A stretch of DNA of 64,000 bases from JAPLDA01 sp043787975. Its GTDB lineage: Bacteria; Bacteroidota; Bacteroidia; AKYH767-A; 2013-40CM-41-45. The position numbers were made by a program, and so were the translations under genes. The DNA is taken from assembly GCA_043787975.1 (NCBI GenBank), contig JAYVUK010000038.1, forward strand, positions 62,001 through 126,000, written 5' to 3'. A model generated the notes under the pieces. It worked only from the letters and a program-made list of their open reading frames with translations, ran no database searches and had not been told where the DNA came from. How positions within the stretch are numbered: the first letter of the stretch is position 1; each line of letters begins with the position of its first letter. Positions 16,891 to 26,047 of this stretch are shown here, piece by piece.

Positions 16891-19038
16891 ATGAAAAAGA
16901 TAATTACAATTTTTACAGCAATATTGCTTACAGTAAACGTGTTTGCTCAGTCACCTTTAAAAATGAGTTACCAGGCAGTTGTACGACATGCAGACGGAAC
17001 ACTTGTTACCTCTTCGCCGGTAAGCATGCGTATCAGTATCCTTCAAAATTCTGAAAGCGGAACAGCCGTGTATGTGGAAACTCATACCTGTTCAACCAAT
17101 GAAAATGGTTTGGTGACCTGCGAAATCGGTAACGGAACATTCTTCTCAGGAAGTGTAAGTACAATCGATTGGGCAAACGGTCCTTATTTTATTAAGACAG
17201 AAACTGATCCGAACGGTGGAACAAACTATACCATCACAGGAACAAGTCAGTTGATGAGTGTACCGTATGCACTCTATGCTGCACATTCAGGAACTCCGGG
17301 TCCACAAGGTCCACAGGGAATTCAGGGTGCTACCGGAGCAACAGGGGCACAAGGTGTTCAAGGTGCGACAGGCAATACAGGAGCAACGGGCGCACAAGGT
17401 CAGGCAGGTGCTGATGGAGTTGACGGAGCAACCGGTCCGCAAGGAGTACAAGGAATCCAAGGTGCCACCGGAGCTACTGGTCCACAAGGTGCTACAGGAG
17501 CTAACGGACAAGACGGTTTAATTTTAAACGGTTCAGCTTCTGGTAACACTCCATATTGGAATGGCAGTGCGTGGGTGAGAAATTCTTCAAACATTTTTAA
17601 CGCAGGCAGCAATGTTGGTATCAACACGACAAGTCCGAATTATAAATTGGATGTGAATGGTACCATGGGTGTAAGCAATAATATGAGTGTAGGCGGAAAC
17701 CTTACAGTCAATACAAACAAGTTTAATGTTAACTCAACAACCGGTGAAACTTCAATCAATAACGACCTTGATAAAATCGGTTTACAGATAGGCTCGAACG
17801 ACGCCAGGGAAATTCCGAGTTTAAAATTGTATGGCTATTCAAGTGATAATGACAATGGCGGCGGTGGTCTTGAAATCGGTGACGGTAGTGTTGTCGGTAT
17901 GAGAATATACAGAACGAATGATAACAATTTCAGAATCACAACCGGTTACATGGGTGCCAGTCTTAGCATAATGCCGCAGGCAAACCTTGGTATCGGTACG
18001 ACAACTCCAACAGCTAAATTTCACGTTGCAGGAAATGTACGCATCGAAGACGGTACAGAAGGCGCAGACAAAGTACTTACCAGTGATGCAAACGGAAACG
18101 CTTCATGGCAAATGACAGGCATGCGTTCAATCAATGCCATCGGAACCAACCCAAATGCAAACGGAGCTACCTTGACAGGTAATGTATTGAACCTGGAACC
18201 TGCTACGGAAAACTACGGTGGTATTGTAACGGCAACTGCACAGAATTTTTCAGGAACAAAACATTTTTTCTCTCCTGTAACAACAGAAGGAACATTGACT
18301 GTCGGTAACGATTTCTCAGGAAGCGGACGAGTAAACATTGTGAGTAACAACAATGAATTCAGTGATCCGATCGGTGTTCAATTTAAAATCAGTAGTTATG
18401 TGAAGACTTTTGTTGGTATGACAGATACGATTTTACCATTCTATTCAGTAGCCGACATCGATGCATCGTACTTAGGAGCCAGTAACAACGTTACGTTTGA
18501 AGAAGCAGCTGCGCTTCACCTGAGTGCCCCATGGGGTGGTGGTTACACAACTCCACTGGCGTTGAAAACGGATGGTTCAGTAAAAGTGAACGGTAACGTA
18601 CATGTTACAGGAACCATGAAATCAGGAACTCTTACCTATCCAAATACAAACGGAAATGCAGGAGAAGTAATGGTATCAGACGGAGCAGGAAATGCAATCT
18701 GGGAAACTCCTTCAGGAATATCAACTGCTGATTACGCAAACGCAGTATCCATGACACCTTCTACTTCCGGTCATACATTTTATACAGAGTGGACAGGCTA
18801 TCCTATCATTCCGGACAACCTTCCGGTTGGTTACACGTGTACCATTGTAAACTATTCAAACTATGATGCACCTTCCATTACATTACCAACTCCGATGTTC
18901 TTTCATAAGGGCACTGGCTGGGGCGGTGGCGCTGCAGGTGTCACGAACTTTACCATTCCTTCAGGTGGAACGGTACGATTAAATGTAATGGATATCAGCG
19001 GACAATTGTGCTATTTTATATCGGGTGATATCAACTAA
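16891..19038 (+). CDS. Secreted collagen-like, tail-fibre-like protein
   Basis: 715 residues with a signal peptide (1-19, VFAQ). The N-terminal domain (about 20-130, MSYQAVVRHADGTLV ... SVPYALYA) is widespread in secreted Bacteroidota fibre proteins. A collagen-like stretch of about 25 Gly-x-y triplets rich in GPQG and GATG occupies residues 134-209. The rest is a repetitive beta-rich fibre region with NVGI-TTSPNYKLDVNG and NLGIGTTTPTAKFHVAG units, like trimeric tail-fibre stalks, plus a C-terminal beta domain. No T9SS domain or endosialidase chaperone is seen. A trimeric surface fibre is likely; its target is unknown. A strong terminator follows. Confidence 0.82.
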   Translation: MKKIITIFTAILLTVNVFAQSPLKMSYQAVVRHADGTLVTSSPVSMRISILQNSESGTAVYVETHTCSTNENGLVTCEIGNGTFFSGSVSTIDWANGPYFIKTETDPNGGTNYTITGTSQLMSVPYALYAAHSGTPGPQGPQGIQGATGATGAQGVQGATGNTGATGAQGQAGADGVDGATGPQGVQGIQGATGATGPQGATGANGQDGLILNGSASGNTPYWNGSAWVRNSSNIFNAGSNVGINTTSPNYKLDVNGTMGVSNNMSVGGNLTVNTNKFNVNSTTGETSINNDLDKIGLQIGSNDAREIPSLKLYGYSSDNDNGGGGLEIGDGSVVGMRIYRTNDNNFRITTGYMGASLSIMPQANLGIGTTTPTAKFHVAGNVRIEDGTEGADKVLTSDANGNASWQMTGMRSINAIGTNPNANGATLTGNVLNLEPATENYGGIVTATAQNFSGTKHFFSPVTTEGTLTVGNDFSGSGRVNIVSNNNEFSDPIGVQFKISSYVKTFVGMTDTILPFYSVADIDASYLGASNNVTFEEAAALHLSAPWGGGYTTPLALKTDGSVKVNGNVHVTGTMKSGTLTYPNTNGNAGEVMVSDGAGNAIWETPSGISTADYANAVSMTPSTSGHTFYTEWTGYPIIPDNLPVGYTCTIVNYSNYDAPSITLPTPMFFHKGTGWGGGAAGVTNFTIPSGGTVRLNVMDISGQLCYFISGDIN

Positions 19039-19068
19039 GATTTACGAAATACGAATTTAAGAATGAAT

Positions 19069-19100
19069 GTGTCGGGTGTTTTTCACCCGACACTTTTTTT
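19069..19100 (+). terminator. Rho-independent terminator of the T9SS/collagen-like operon
   Basis: Perfect 10-bp stem GTGTCGGGTG (19069-19078) with CACCCGACAC (19084-19093), 5-base loop, then seven T. Confidence 0.92.
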
Positions 19101-19833
19101 ATTCCTGAATTAATTTACCGCTGCCGTCAATCCAACTTGTCACTTGGGGATTTCCGCTGTAGTATATATTTCCTGAATCATGAATCTCGATATTCATGTT
19201 TTGGGAAATATTTACATGACAATCACCGGTGCCTCTCAGGATGACAATACCGTTTTGAACCTGTAAATCCTTCTCGTACGTAAACGCGTTACTTTTGTTA
19301 AAGATATACAGGTAGTTGGATGCACCTGCAAGCGTAATATCTCCGACAGCGAGATGTTGTCTCGAAAAAATACTGTCGGCATGAACAGAAAGATTGATGT
19401 CGCCCGAATTCCAGACATTGAAATCGAAGGTCACATTTTGAAGTTGGTTGGTAGACGATATCGTAGAACTTCCATGATGATGGATGATGTCTAACTTTTT
19501 TACGTGCACATTCACCGCTATTGTTTTTGAATAGCTTCTCATCCAGTTGCATTTGTTTTCGTTCCGGATCGTAAGAGTACCATCACTGATCTCTGTGGTA
19601 ATACCTGAAACAATATGTTCGCCCGCGTCAACCGTAATGCTGTTGACGGAATCCTGCGTGATGACCACCTCCGGATTGTTGTAAACATCGATTCGGTTAA
19701 AGTCAGTTGCTGATCTCTTCTCACTTACAATGGATCCTGTACTCTTTAAACAATCGAACAGGTGATCCTTATTACAGGATCCAAGCAGCACGATCAGCAA
19801 TAAGTATTTTAGTTTTGTACTATTCATTTGCAT
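19099..19833 (-). CDS. DUF2807 (head GIN domain) lipoprotein
   Basis: 244 residues from the ATG at 19833 (or 19827); an upstream in-frame start would run through an interspersed repeat. The signal sequence ends LLIVLLGSCNKD, a lipobox with Cys as the first mature residue. The remainder is a right-handed beta-helix-like domain of DUF2807 type: FNRIDVYNNPEVVITQDS, GTLTIRNEN, DINLSVHADS, then repeated V-G---L strands. Members are cell-envelope proteins once proposed as adhesin heads; function is unproven. The gene converges on the collagen-like gene and shares its terminator region. Confidence 0.85.
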   Translation of the reverse strand: MQMNSTKLKYLLLIVLLGSCNKDHLFDCLKSTGSIVSEKRSATDFNRIDVYNNPEVVITQDSVNSITVDAGEHIVSGITTEISDGTLTIRNENKCNWMRSYSKTIAVNVHVKKLDIIHHHGSSTISSTNQLQNVTFDFNVWNSGDINLSVHADSIFSRQHLAVGDITLAGASNYLYIFNKSNAFTYEKDLQVQNGIVILRGTGDCHVNISQNMNIEIHDSGNIYYSGNPQVTSWIDGSGKLIQE

Positions 19834-19851
19834 TTTTTTGTCAACAATACA

Positions 19852-19872
19852 CGGTCGACTGTTGGCTGTTGA
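19852..19872. repeat. Second copy of the CGGTCGACTG repeat
   Basis: Contains the same decamer as 11250-11259 followed by TTGGCTGTTGAC, the near reverse complement of the flank at 11260-11271. It lies just upstream of the DUF2807 lipoprotein start. The adjoining 19876-19914 is an AATTCATAATTTACAATTC-type AT-rich repeat also seen near 15283, 26003 and 60097. Confidence 0.5.
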
Positions 19873-19905
19873 CAATTTACTAATTCATAATTTACAATTC
19901 ACAAT

Positions 19906-21024
19906 TTATAATTTACCAAACTTCCACCCTATCCCTAACTCCGTATAATCCGCCCGCGCAAAATGAGTTTTTAAGGTGAGGTTCAGAAAGAGATTCTTCC
20001 CGATTGAATATTTAAAACCAACGCGATGATAAAAAAGCCCGTCTTCTTTGAATTGATCCAACCAATAGGCTCCCATCTGAAAGATGATCGATAGTTTTGC
20101 AACCATGAGTTCCTCGTCCACATGAATTCCACTCCGCAAAATTTGCCAATCATTCGTTACATGCTCGTCCGAGTTTCTGAAAGCACGGATCAAACTGAGG
20201 TCGTAAAATACATCCAGCCCGAGTCCCAATCTTACTTTATGACCAACTGCTTTCATGGCTGTTGAAGAAAGCGTGTGAGCGCCATATTTTTTTCCGGTTG
20301 GAGGATAAATTTCCTTCACTCCTGCTGCATACAATACATCCAGTCGAACCTGCTTACCGGGAACAGCATGTTCACCTTTGATAAATTCTTTTGACGGATG
20401 AAGTTGATAGGTGAATCCACCGTTTACCGAAGGGTTGTTGATGCCGAGATTCGGAGTACGGAATGAACCATTTGAAAAATGGGTAAGCCCGATGTTGAAG
20501 TTGAAAAACAACTGCTGCGAAAGTTTGTATCGTGTTTCAAAATTAAATTGAATGGCTGCGTTGATGTGAGAACCAATCACATCGTTTTTATAATTCTCCA
20601 CACGTTCATATTTTTCTGTGAAGTAACCAAGCCCGGCAGCTGTGCGCAATGAAAACTGAAAAATCTTCCTTCTCATCAAAGGAAAATTAATGAATGCCAT
20701 CAATGCATGCGCATTACCTAAAATCTTCGGTTCACTGAAATCAAGGAAGATGTACGAATAACCTGTCTGTGGATATTGATAACAGGAATGCCAGCCTTCA
20801 TCTCCCATCGCCTGGCGCGAAAGAGAAATCTCAAAGCCGGAAGTATGCCTTACAAGATGCTCGACACGTTCGCGATGAGCCAATAAAAAACCAACATGCA
20901 GACGTGCTACAATGGCAGCATTATCGAAATAATTTCCTGTTGGCTTCTCCTGAGCATTTACATCAAAAGAAAATACAACAAGAAAAAAAACAATCAGAAG
21001 TTTTGCCGGATGAATTCCTCGCAT
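19906..21024 (-). CDS. PagL-like acyloxyacyl hydrolase (outer-membrane beta-barrel)
   Basis: 372 residues with a signal peptide (about 1-24, DVNAQ). Alternating amphipathic strands indicate an outer-membrane barrel. The PagL active-site signature is recognisable as THFSNGSF with H182 and S184 (His-x-Ser-Asn), followed by TPNLGINNPSVNGGF. PagL enzymes remove the 3-O acyl chain from lipid A. The catalytic Glu of PagL is not obvious at the expected spacing, and the protein is about twice as long as PagL, so lipid A deacylation is an inference. Transcribed divergently from the DUF3078 gene. Confidence 0.78.
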   Translation of the reverse strand: MRGIHPAKLLIVFFLVVFSFDVNAQEKPTGNYFDNAAIVARLHVGFLLAHRERVEHLVRHTSGFEISLSRQAMGDEGWHSCYQYPQTGYSYIFLDFSEPKILGNAHALMAFINFPLMRRKIFQFSLRTAAGLGYFTEKYERVENYKNDVIGSHINAAIQFNFETRYKLSQQLFFNFNIGLTHFSNGSFRTPNLGINNPSVNGGFTYQLHPSKEFIKGEHAVPGKQVRLDVLYAAGVKEIYPPTGKKYGAHTLSSTAMKAVGHKVRLGLGLDVFYDLSLIRAFRNSDEHVTNDWQILRSGIHVDEELMVAKLSIIFQMGAYWLDQFKEDGLFYHRVGFKYSIGKNLFLNLTLKTHFARADYTELGIGWKFGKL

Positions 21025-21134
21025 TCAAAAAAAATTACTCCGCAATAGTAAGAAATGGAAGCCATTGAAAAGTAATCAGATGATGAAAGAAAGTTCATTT
21101 TGTAATCTCTTTATTTACCTTTAAAGTATAATTT

Positions 21135-21142
21135 TACTTTTG
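21135..21142 (+). promoter_or_regulatory. Probable -7 element of the DUF3078 gene
   Basis: TACTTTTG matches TAnnTTTG exactly, 35 bases before the start codon. The nearest upstream TTG is too far (32 bases). Confidence 0.4.
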
Positions 21143-21177
21143 TCCTCTTATCCCGCAAAAAAAAATCCCAACAGTAC

Positions 21178-22047
21178 ATGAGAAAACCAATTTTACTTTC
21201 ACTGGCTCTTGCTATTTCTTCCATTGCAATTGCCCAGCAACCCACTCCCTCTGCACAACAGGTTGATACGTCCTGGAAAAAAGGTGGCTTTGTGAATGCA
21301 AACTTTTCACAAGTGAGTTTGAATCAATGGGCTCAGGGTGGAGAAAATTCCCTGGCATTGGCAAGTGCGCTCAACCTGTTTGCGAATTATGCAAAATATA
21401 AGACTACCTGGGATAACAACCTTGATCTTGCGTATGCAATTTTGAAATCCGGTTCAGTCGCTCCAAGAAAAAGTGATGACCGAATTGACTTCACTTCTAA
21501 ATTTGGAAGAAAGATTTCCGACAAATGGTTTTACAGTGCATTGCTGAATTTCAAAAGCCAGTTCGCAAAAGGGTTTCACTATCCGGATGATTCGACAGTC
21601 GTTTCAAAATTTCTTGCTCCCGGATACATTACACTTGCGCTTGGGTTCAACTATAAACCTGTCGATTATTTTGAGATCTTTATTTCTCCGGCCACCGGTC
21701 GTCTTACAATTGTAAATGACGAGTTTCTTGCTGCTGCAGGCGCATATGGTGTCAAACCTGGTAAAAAAACACGAATGGAATTCGGAGCTTACCTGAACAT
21801 GAAATTTAAAAAGGACATTATGGAGAATGTAACCTTGTTAACCAAGCTTGAACTTTTCGATAATTATTCTGATGACAACGGAAATAATAGGACAAACGTT
21901 GATGTCAATTGGGAATTCGGACTGAACATGAAAGTAAACAAACTCATAACGGCAACCGTTGCCACCCAATTAATCTATGATCATGACGTGATTCAACGTA
22001 CACAGTTTAAAGAAGTGATCGGTGTCGGTTTAGGATACAAGTTTTAG
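21178..22047 (+). CDS. DUF3078 envelope protein
   Basis: 289 residues, signal peptide (about 1-19, IAIAQ). It shows the DUF3078 pattern: WKKGGFVNANFSQVSLNQWAQGGENS near the N-terminus, then repeated amphipathic strands (WDNNLDLAYAI, KWFYSALLNFKSQF, YFEIFISPATGR) ending in VGLGYKF, an aromatic C-terminal residue typical of outer-membrane barrels. Function is not established for the family. Confidence 0.88.
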   Translation: MRKPILLSLALAISSIAIAQQPTPSAQQVDTSWKKGGFVNANFSQVSLNQWAQGGENSLALASALNLFANYAKYKTTWDNNLDLAYAILKSGSVAPRKSDDRIDFTSKFGRKISDKWFYSALLNFKSQFAKGFHYPDDSTVVSKFLAPGYITLALGFNYKPVDYFEIFISPATGRLTIVNDEFLAAAGAYGVKPGKKTRMEFGAYLNMKFKKDIMENVTLLTKLELFDNYSDDNGNNRTNVDVNWEFGLNMKVNKLITATVATQLIYDHDVIQRTQFKEVIGVGLGYKF

Positions 22048-22111
22048 AAGTGATTAAGTGAACGAGATATTTATTCACGAATGAACCAATAAACCATTGA
22101 ACTAATCAATC

Positions 22112-22495
22112 ATGCTTAAATATTTGTTTCTCGCTTTTGGTGGCGCCATCGGAACCGTTCTTCGTTTTATTGTTTCCACTTCAACATATACTTATTTTCA
22201 GTCGGCAATTTTTCCATGGGGAACGTTGATGGTCAATCTCTTCGGTTCTTTCGTGATCGGTGTTTTGGCCGGGTTTAATGACATAAACTCGCTTTCATTA
22301 AACCTTCGGCTATTCCTATTTGTGGGAATACTTGGTGGTTTCACTACTTTTTCTGCTTTCTCACTCGAAACCATGAATTTAATCCGAAGCGGAGAGATCC
22401 GATATGCCGTTATCAACATTACAGCAAGTAATCTTTTTGGGATCGCTCTTGCATTTGGAGGTTTTTTTATCTCCCGTTATTTTCTGACCCGTTGA
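22112..22495 (+). CDS. crcB: Fluoride exporter CrcB/Fluc
   Basis: 127 residues, four membrane helices, normal for the family. Signature motifs are present: GGAIGTVLRF near the N-terminus, WGTLMVNLFGSFVIG in helix 2 and GGFTTFSAFSLE in helix 3, whose Thr/Ser/Phe residues line the fluoride pore. Works as an antiparallel dimer that lets fluoride out of the cytoplasm. Only 64 bases separate it from the DUF3078 gene, and no fluoride riboswitch fold was recognised there. Confidence 0.95.
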   Translation: MLKYLFLAFGGAIGTVLRFIVSTSTYTYFQSAIFPWGTLMVNLFGSFVIGVLAGFNDINSLSLNLRLFLFVGILGGFTTFSAFSLETMNLIRSGEIRYAVINITASNLFGIALAFGGFFISRYFLTR

Positions 22496-22639
22496 AAACA
22501 AGTCTTTAAGTACAGCAGTTCCAAAAATCAGCGGATTAAAACTTTTACCATGTGCCGGGGTTTTTCATTCTCACTTCATTCAATAAACTGTAATCTTGCC
22601 GCATAAATTATTAATCAAAATTAAAAACCCAAAAACAAA

Positions 22640-22882
22640 ATGAAAAAATTAGTTGTATTAGCTGTAACAGCTATGTTCGCTTTCGCAGTTTCTGCTCAAA
22701 CTCCTGCTCCTGCTAAGAAAGAAGCTGCTCCTAAAATGGAGAAAAAAGAAGTGGCTCCTGCTGCTGCTAAGATGGATGCTGCTGCTCCTACTAAAATGGA
22801 AGCTGCTCCTAAAAAGGATGGTATGAAGAAAGCCGGCGCAAAAAAGAAAGCTGCTGCTCCTAAAATGGAAGAGAAGAAATAA
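22640..22882 (+). CDS. Small secreted Ala/Lys/Pro-rich protein
   Basis: 80 residues. A signal peptide (about 1-20, FAVSAQ) precedes a low-complexity, lysine-rich mature part made of AAPKMEKKE / AAPTKMEAAPKKD-like repeats. Nearly every Ala is GCT and every Pro CCT, a skew expected of a highly expressed gene or of recent repeat expansion. It has its own terminator. No family is recognised; it may bind acidic surface polymers or nucleic acid, but that is speculation from charge alone. Confidence 0.75.
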   Translation: MKKLVVLAVTAMFAFAVSAQTPAPAKKEAAPKMEKKEVAPAAAKMDAAAPTKMEAAPKKDGMKKAGAKKKAAAPKMEEKK

Positions 22883-22901
22883 TTTTCTTTCTTTAAGAAT
22901 T

Positions 22902-22933
22902 AAAAGGGTTGGGAATTTTCTCAGCCCTTTTTT
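22902..22933 (+). terminator. Terminator of the small Ala/Lys/Pro-rich gene
   Basis: AAAAGGGTTGGG (22902-22913) pairs with CTCAGCCCTTTT (22920-22931) using G-U pairs, followed by T residues; 19 bases after the stop codon. Confidence 0.75.
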
Positions 22934-23026
22934 GTTTCCTTCTACCGTGGAACCTGAAGTATTTACTTTGAATGAATGAAAAGTAATTTTGTCAATGTTA
23001 AGTGTAGGTCATAAACAACCTTATTT

Positions 23027-24502
23027 TTGCTTCCTGTAAAATTTGGTCTCTTGCTTCATCAATTAAGAATTCTCTCAATTTGTTTTTTTATTTCTCTTTT
23101 CCCTCGCTATTGTGCAATCGCACAGCAATTCAAATTATCCTCAACTTTCAGTGATTTTTCTTCTCCTGTTACGTGTTTAACCTTGAGCCCTGATGGGAAG
23201 TCTCTCATTACAGGCGATTTAACAGGCGCAATTATTTTCAGGGATGCCTCAACAGGAAAAATAATCACAACTGAAAAAGCATTTAGTGCTTCCGTTGAAA
23301 ACATTAATTTTAATTCAACAGGCAGTTTGATGATTGTTCATACACTCGATGGTCAAATAAAAATATATGATTTCGTTCAGCAAAAGTTTATTCAATCGCT
23401 TTATTCGCCCAACTATTCCGATATGCATTTTGCGCTGTTTTCAATCGCTGATGGTTTTATTTATTTCAATGGCCAGGGAAGGTTGTACAAAACGCGTTCT
23501 GATCTGTCACAAGAGCCGGTAAAAATTTTCGAATTCGATTCTGTCATTACCAATGCAGTAATTACGGAAGACAGAAGCGCCTTGATTTTCACTTGCAGTA
23601 ACGTTGTTAAAGTATTGAATACAAGGACAGACAATATTACCCAGGAACTAATTACTTCGCCTGTAAAAATTGAGCGACTTGCAATTTCTTCTGACAACAG
23701 AATTGTCACCTGGAGCAGTGACGGAACCATTGCATTGAGGAAATTTGAGTTGAATCAACTTACTATACAACCGATCTTATGGTTTAAAGCCGGGACTTCC
23801 AGCAGACTTGCCTTTTCACACGATGGAACTATGATGGTAACAGGAAATGTGGGCACCTGGGCAAGAGTCTGGAAACCCTTTGACAAGTCTGTATCGCAGG
23901 AATTATTTGGTCATAAGGATGATGTCAATAATTTTGCATTCAGCGTTGATGATCAGACCCTTTTCACATCAAGCCTCGACAAAACCATTAACGTGTGGAA
24001 ACAGGAAAAAGAAGACCTGAAAACAAACAAACCCGTTACGGAAATTGTCGAGCAGAAAAGAATTGTAATTCCGGATTTGGTTCATTCCATTGTTGCTGAG
24101 AAGGACTCCTTGCTTCCTTTAATCGAACTCGACAATGATAATGTTCCTTTACATATAGGGGGAAGAAAAGTGAACAAAACCACCGTGGTGGAAATTAATG
24201 AGCCCACGCTTGACCTCTATGTCTTTGACAATGCAACACCGGATGGAGATGTGATGTCATTGTCATTTCACAATGAGTGGATCCTCAAACACCATGAAGT
24301 GACAAAGAAGAAATATAAAATCACGTTACAACTGAAGCCGGGATCGAATAACTTTCTTGTTCTGTTTGCAGATAACCTGGGAAGAACTCCACCCAATACA
24401 GCAGCCATCTCATTTGTGCAGGATAAGCAAGAACGAATTTTTCGTCTTGTTTCTGATTTACAAAGCTGCAATGCGATAAATTTTATTTATAAAAAGAAAT
24501 AA
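23027..24502 (+). CDS. Secreted WD40-repeat protein with C-terminal Bacteroidota beta domain
   Basis: Up to 491 residues. Six or seven WD40-like units (CLTLSPDGKSLITGDLTGAI, NFAFSVDDQTLFTSSLDKTI-NVWK) form a beta-propeller from about 45 to 330. The last 120 residues (LDLYVFDN, DGDVMSLSFHNEWIL, ITLQLKPGSNNFLVLFADNLGRTPPNTAAIS) are a beta domain common at the ends of Bacteroidota envelope proteins. A hydrophobic leader ending YCAIAQQ suggests secretion. The start is uncertain: no ATG exists, and the TTG at 23027 overlaps a TATTTTTG box (23022-23029), so the TTG at 23051 is a better candidate. Confidence 0.75.
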   Translation: MLPVKFGLLLHQLRILSICFFISLFPRYCAIAQQFKLSSTFSDFSSPVTCLTLSPDGKSLITGDLTGAIIFRDASTGKIITTEKAFSASVENINFNSTGSLMIVHTLDGQIKIYDFVQQKFIQSLYSPNYSDMHFALFSIADGFIYFNGQGRLYKTRSDLSQEPVKIFEFDSVITNAVITEDRSALIFTCSNVVKVLNTRTDNITQELITSPVKIERLAISSDNRIVTWSSDGTIALRKFELNQLTIQPILWFKAGTSSRLAFSHDGTMMVTGNVGTWARVWKPFDKSVSQELFGHKDDVNNFAFSVDDQTLFTSSLDKTINVWKQEKEDLKTNKPVTEIVEQKRIVIPDLVHSIVAEKDSLLPLIELDNDNVPLHIGGRKVNKTTVVEINEPTLDLYVFDNATPDGDVMSLSFHNEWILKHHEVTKKKYKITLQLKPGSNNFLVLFADNLGRTPPNTAAISFVQDKQERIFRLVSDLQSCNAINFIYKKK

Positions 24503-24566
24503 GTCCGCTGAACTGCCTGACCCTATAAATTCAGTTTAGGATTTTTAAGAACTAATGTGAATTTGC

Positions 24567-24574
24567 TACATTTG
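24567..24574 (+). promoter_or_regulatory. Probable -7 element of the 24604 gene
   Basis: TACATTTG matches TAnnTTTG exactly, 29 bases before the ATG. The -33 region (TTTTTAAG) has no clean TTG. Confidence 0.45.
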
Positions 24575-24603
24575 TTCACTCTCAAAAAATTACATAAACC
24601 ATT

Positions 24604-25929
24604 ATGAAAAAAAATCTACTCTATCTTGCTTCCTTAATTATTATTTCTTCCAATTGTTATTCACAGCCATGGTCTCCATTAGGAAGCGGTTTTGATAATG
24701 ATGTAAATTCATTGTGCGTTTACAACGGTTCCTTGTTCGCGGCCGGAAATTTTACACACGATGGCACCGCTGCGACTACACTAACTCACATTGCTCGTTG
24801 GACAGGTTCAACCTGGGCCGCTTTGGGATCCGGTGTTGGCGGGAATGTATTGGCGATGGCAGACTTTGGTGGTTATTTATACGTAGCCGGACTATTCACT
24901 ACTGCCGGCGGATCACCTGCAACCAACATAGCCAGGTGGGACGGTACCAGTTGGTCGGCGGTTGGTTCAGGTTTGAATGGAGAAGTAAGATGCTTGTATA
25001 AATTCAACAATGAATTGTATGCCGGAGGAGTTTTCACCGGAAAAGTTTGCAAACTTTCCGGCACCACCTGGTCAACGGTTGGCGGTGGCGCTCCCGGACC
25101 GGTGAATGCAATGGTTAATCACAGTGGAGTACTTTGCATCGGAGGTCTATGGTCTACTCCAAATGTCAAAAGACTCGTATCAGGTGTATGGACTGATTTA
25201 ACAGGAGTATCTACGATTGATGGAGAAGTCACATCGCTCGCATCATTTCCGAAATTTACCGAGAATAATTTTGTGCTTTGGATCGGAGGGAAATTCTCTA
25301 ATCCTAGTCCAAGGCTTTGCACCTGGGGAATCAGCGGTGGCTTTGCTACATCATTTAATAATTTCAACAATACAGCCGGAGCAAATGTGAATGCATTGTT
25401 ATCAACGTATTATTACCTCTATGCGGGAGGCGGATTTGATGCAACTATTAACGGAACACTGCCAGTTTCAAGAATAGCGAAATATAACTGGGGAAACTCC
25501 TGGGATACCCTGGCTGTGTCACCTAACAGCGACATCAATGCATTTACAGTTTTAGGTACACACTTAATTGCAGGAGGAAAATTTACAACCTTCGGTGTTG
25601 CTGCCAATCGTGTAGCCATCCGGAATACAACCGTTGGCGTTGATGAATTGGAAGAAAATATTGTTACAAAAGATTTCTTCCCGAATCCGATGGTTGAAAA
25701 TGCGTTGTTGAAATTTCAAACGAAGACAGCATTGAATGAACCTGTGCTGAAAATATTTGACATTCTTGGAAATGAAATGAATCCTGTCATAGAACTTATT
25801 TCATTGAATAAATTTAATCACGATGTTGAATTTCGCATCTCAAGATCCGGATTGGCTTCAGGAGTTTATTTTTATGAAGTAAGTGATCAGAAGAAAACGA
25901 TTACGTCAGGCAAATTTATTGTGGAGTAA
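24604..25929 (+). CDS. T9SS-sorted protein with NG-LYAGG-F repeats
   Basis: 441 residues, signal peptide (about 1-21, NCYSQP). Seven propeller-like units such as YNGSLFAAGNF, FGGYLYVAGLF and FNNELYAGGVF alternate with ARWDGTSW-AVGSG, the same architecture as the minus-strand gene at 1827-3155. The C-terminus (FFPNPMVENALLKF ... ASGVYFYEVSD) is a type A T9SS sorting domain. Probably a surface-exposed beta-propeller, perhaps binding polysaccharide or protein; no catalytic residues are recognised. Confidence 0.85.
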   Translation: MKKNLLYLASLIIISSNCYSQPWSPLGSGFDNDVNSLCVYNGSLFAAGNFTHDGTAATTLTHIARWTGSTWAALGSGVGGNVLAMADFGGYLYVAGLFTTAGGSPATNIARWDGTSWSAVGSGLNGEVRCLYKFNNELYAGGVFTGKVCKLSGTTWSTVGGGAPGPVNAMVNHSGVLCIGGLWSTPNVKRLVSGVWTDLTGVSTIDGEVTSLASFPKFTENNFVLWIGGKFSNPSPRLCTWGISGGFATSFNNFNNTAGANVNALLSTYYYLYAGGGFDATINGTLPVSRIAKYNWGNSWDTLAVSPNSDINAFTVLGTHLIAGGKFTTFGVAANRVAIRNTTVGVDELEENIVTKDFFPNPMVENALLKFQTKTALNEPVLKIFDILGNEMNPVIELISLNKFNHDVEFRISRSGLASGVYFYEVSDQKKTITSGKFIVE

Positions 25930-25948
25930 TTTTGATGAAGCAGAATTT

Positions 25949-25982
25949 AAAAGCATCCGAATTTTTCGTGATGCTTTTTTTG
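25949..25982 (+). terminator. Terminator of the 24604 gene
   Basis: AAAAGCATC (25949-25957) pairs with GATGCTTTT (25970-25978), followed by a T run; 19 bases after the stop. Confidence 0.85.
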
Positions 25983-26047
25983 TTTCAATAAAAATCTTCA
26001 CCTCTCAATTTAAAATTTAGAATTTAAAATTTCTAATTCCATTTCGC

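Noticed and set aside
22048..22111. Fluoride riboswitch upstream of crcB
   Set aside because: The 64-base spacer is too short and shows no recognisable fluoride aptamer fold.
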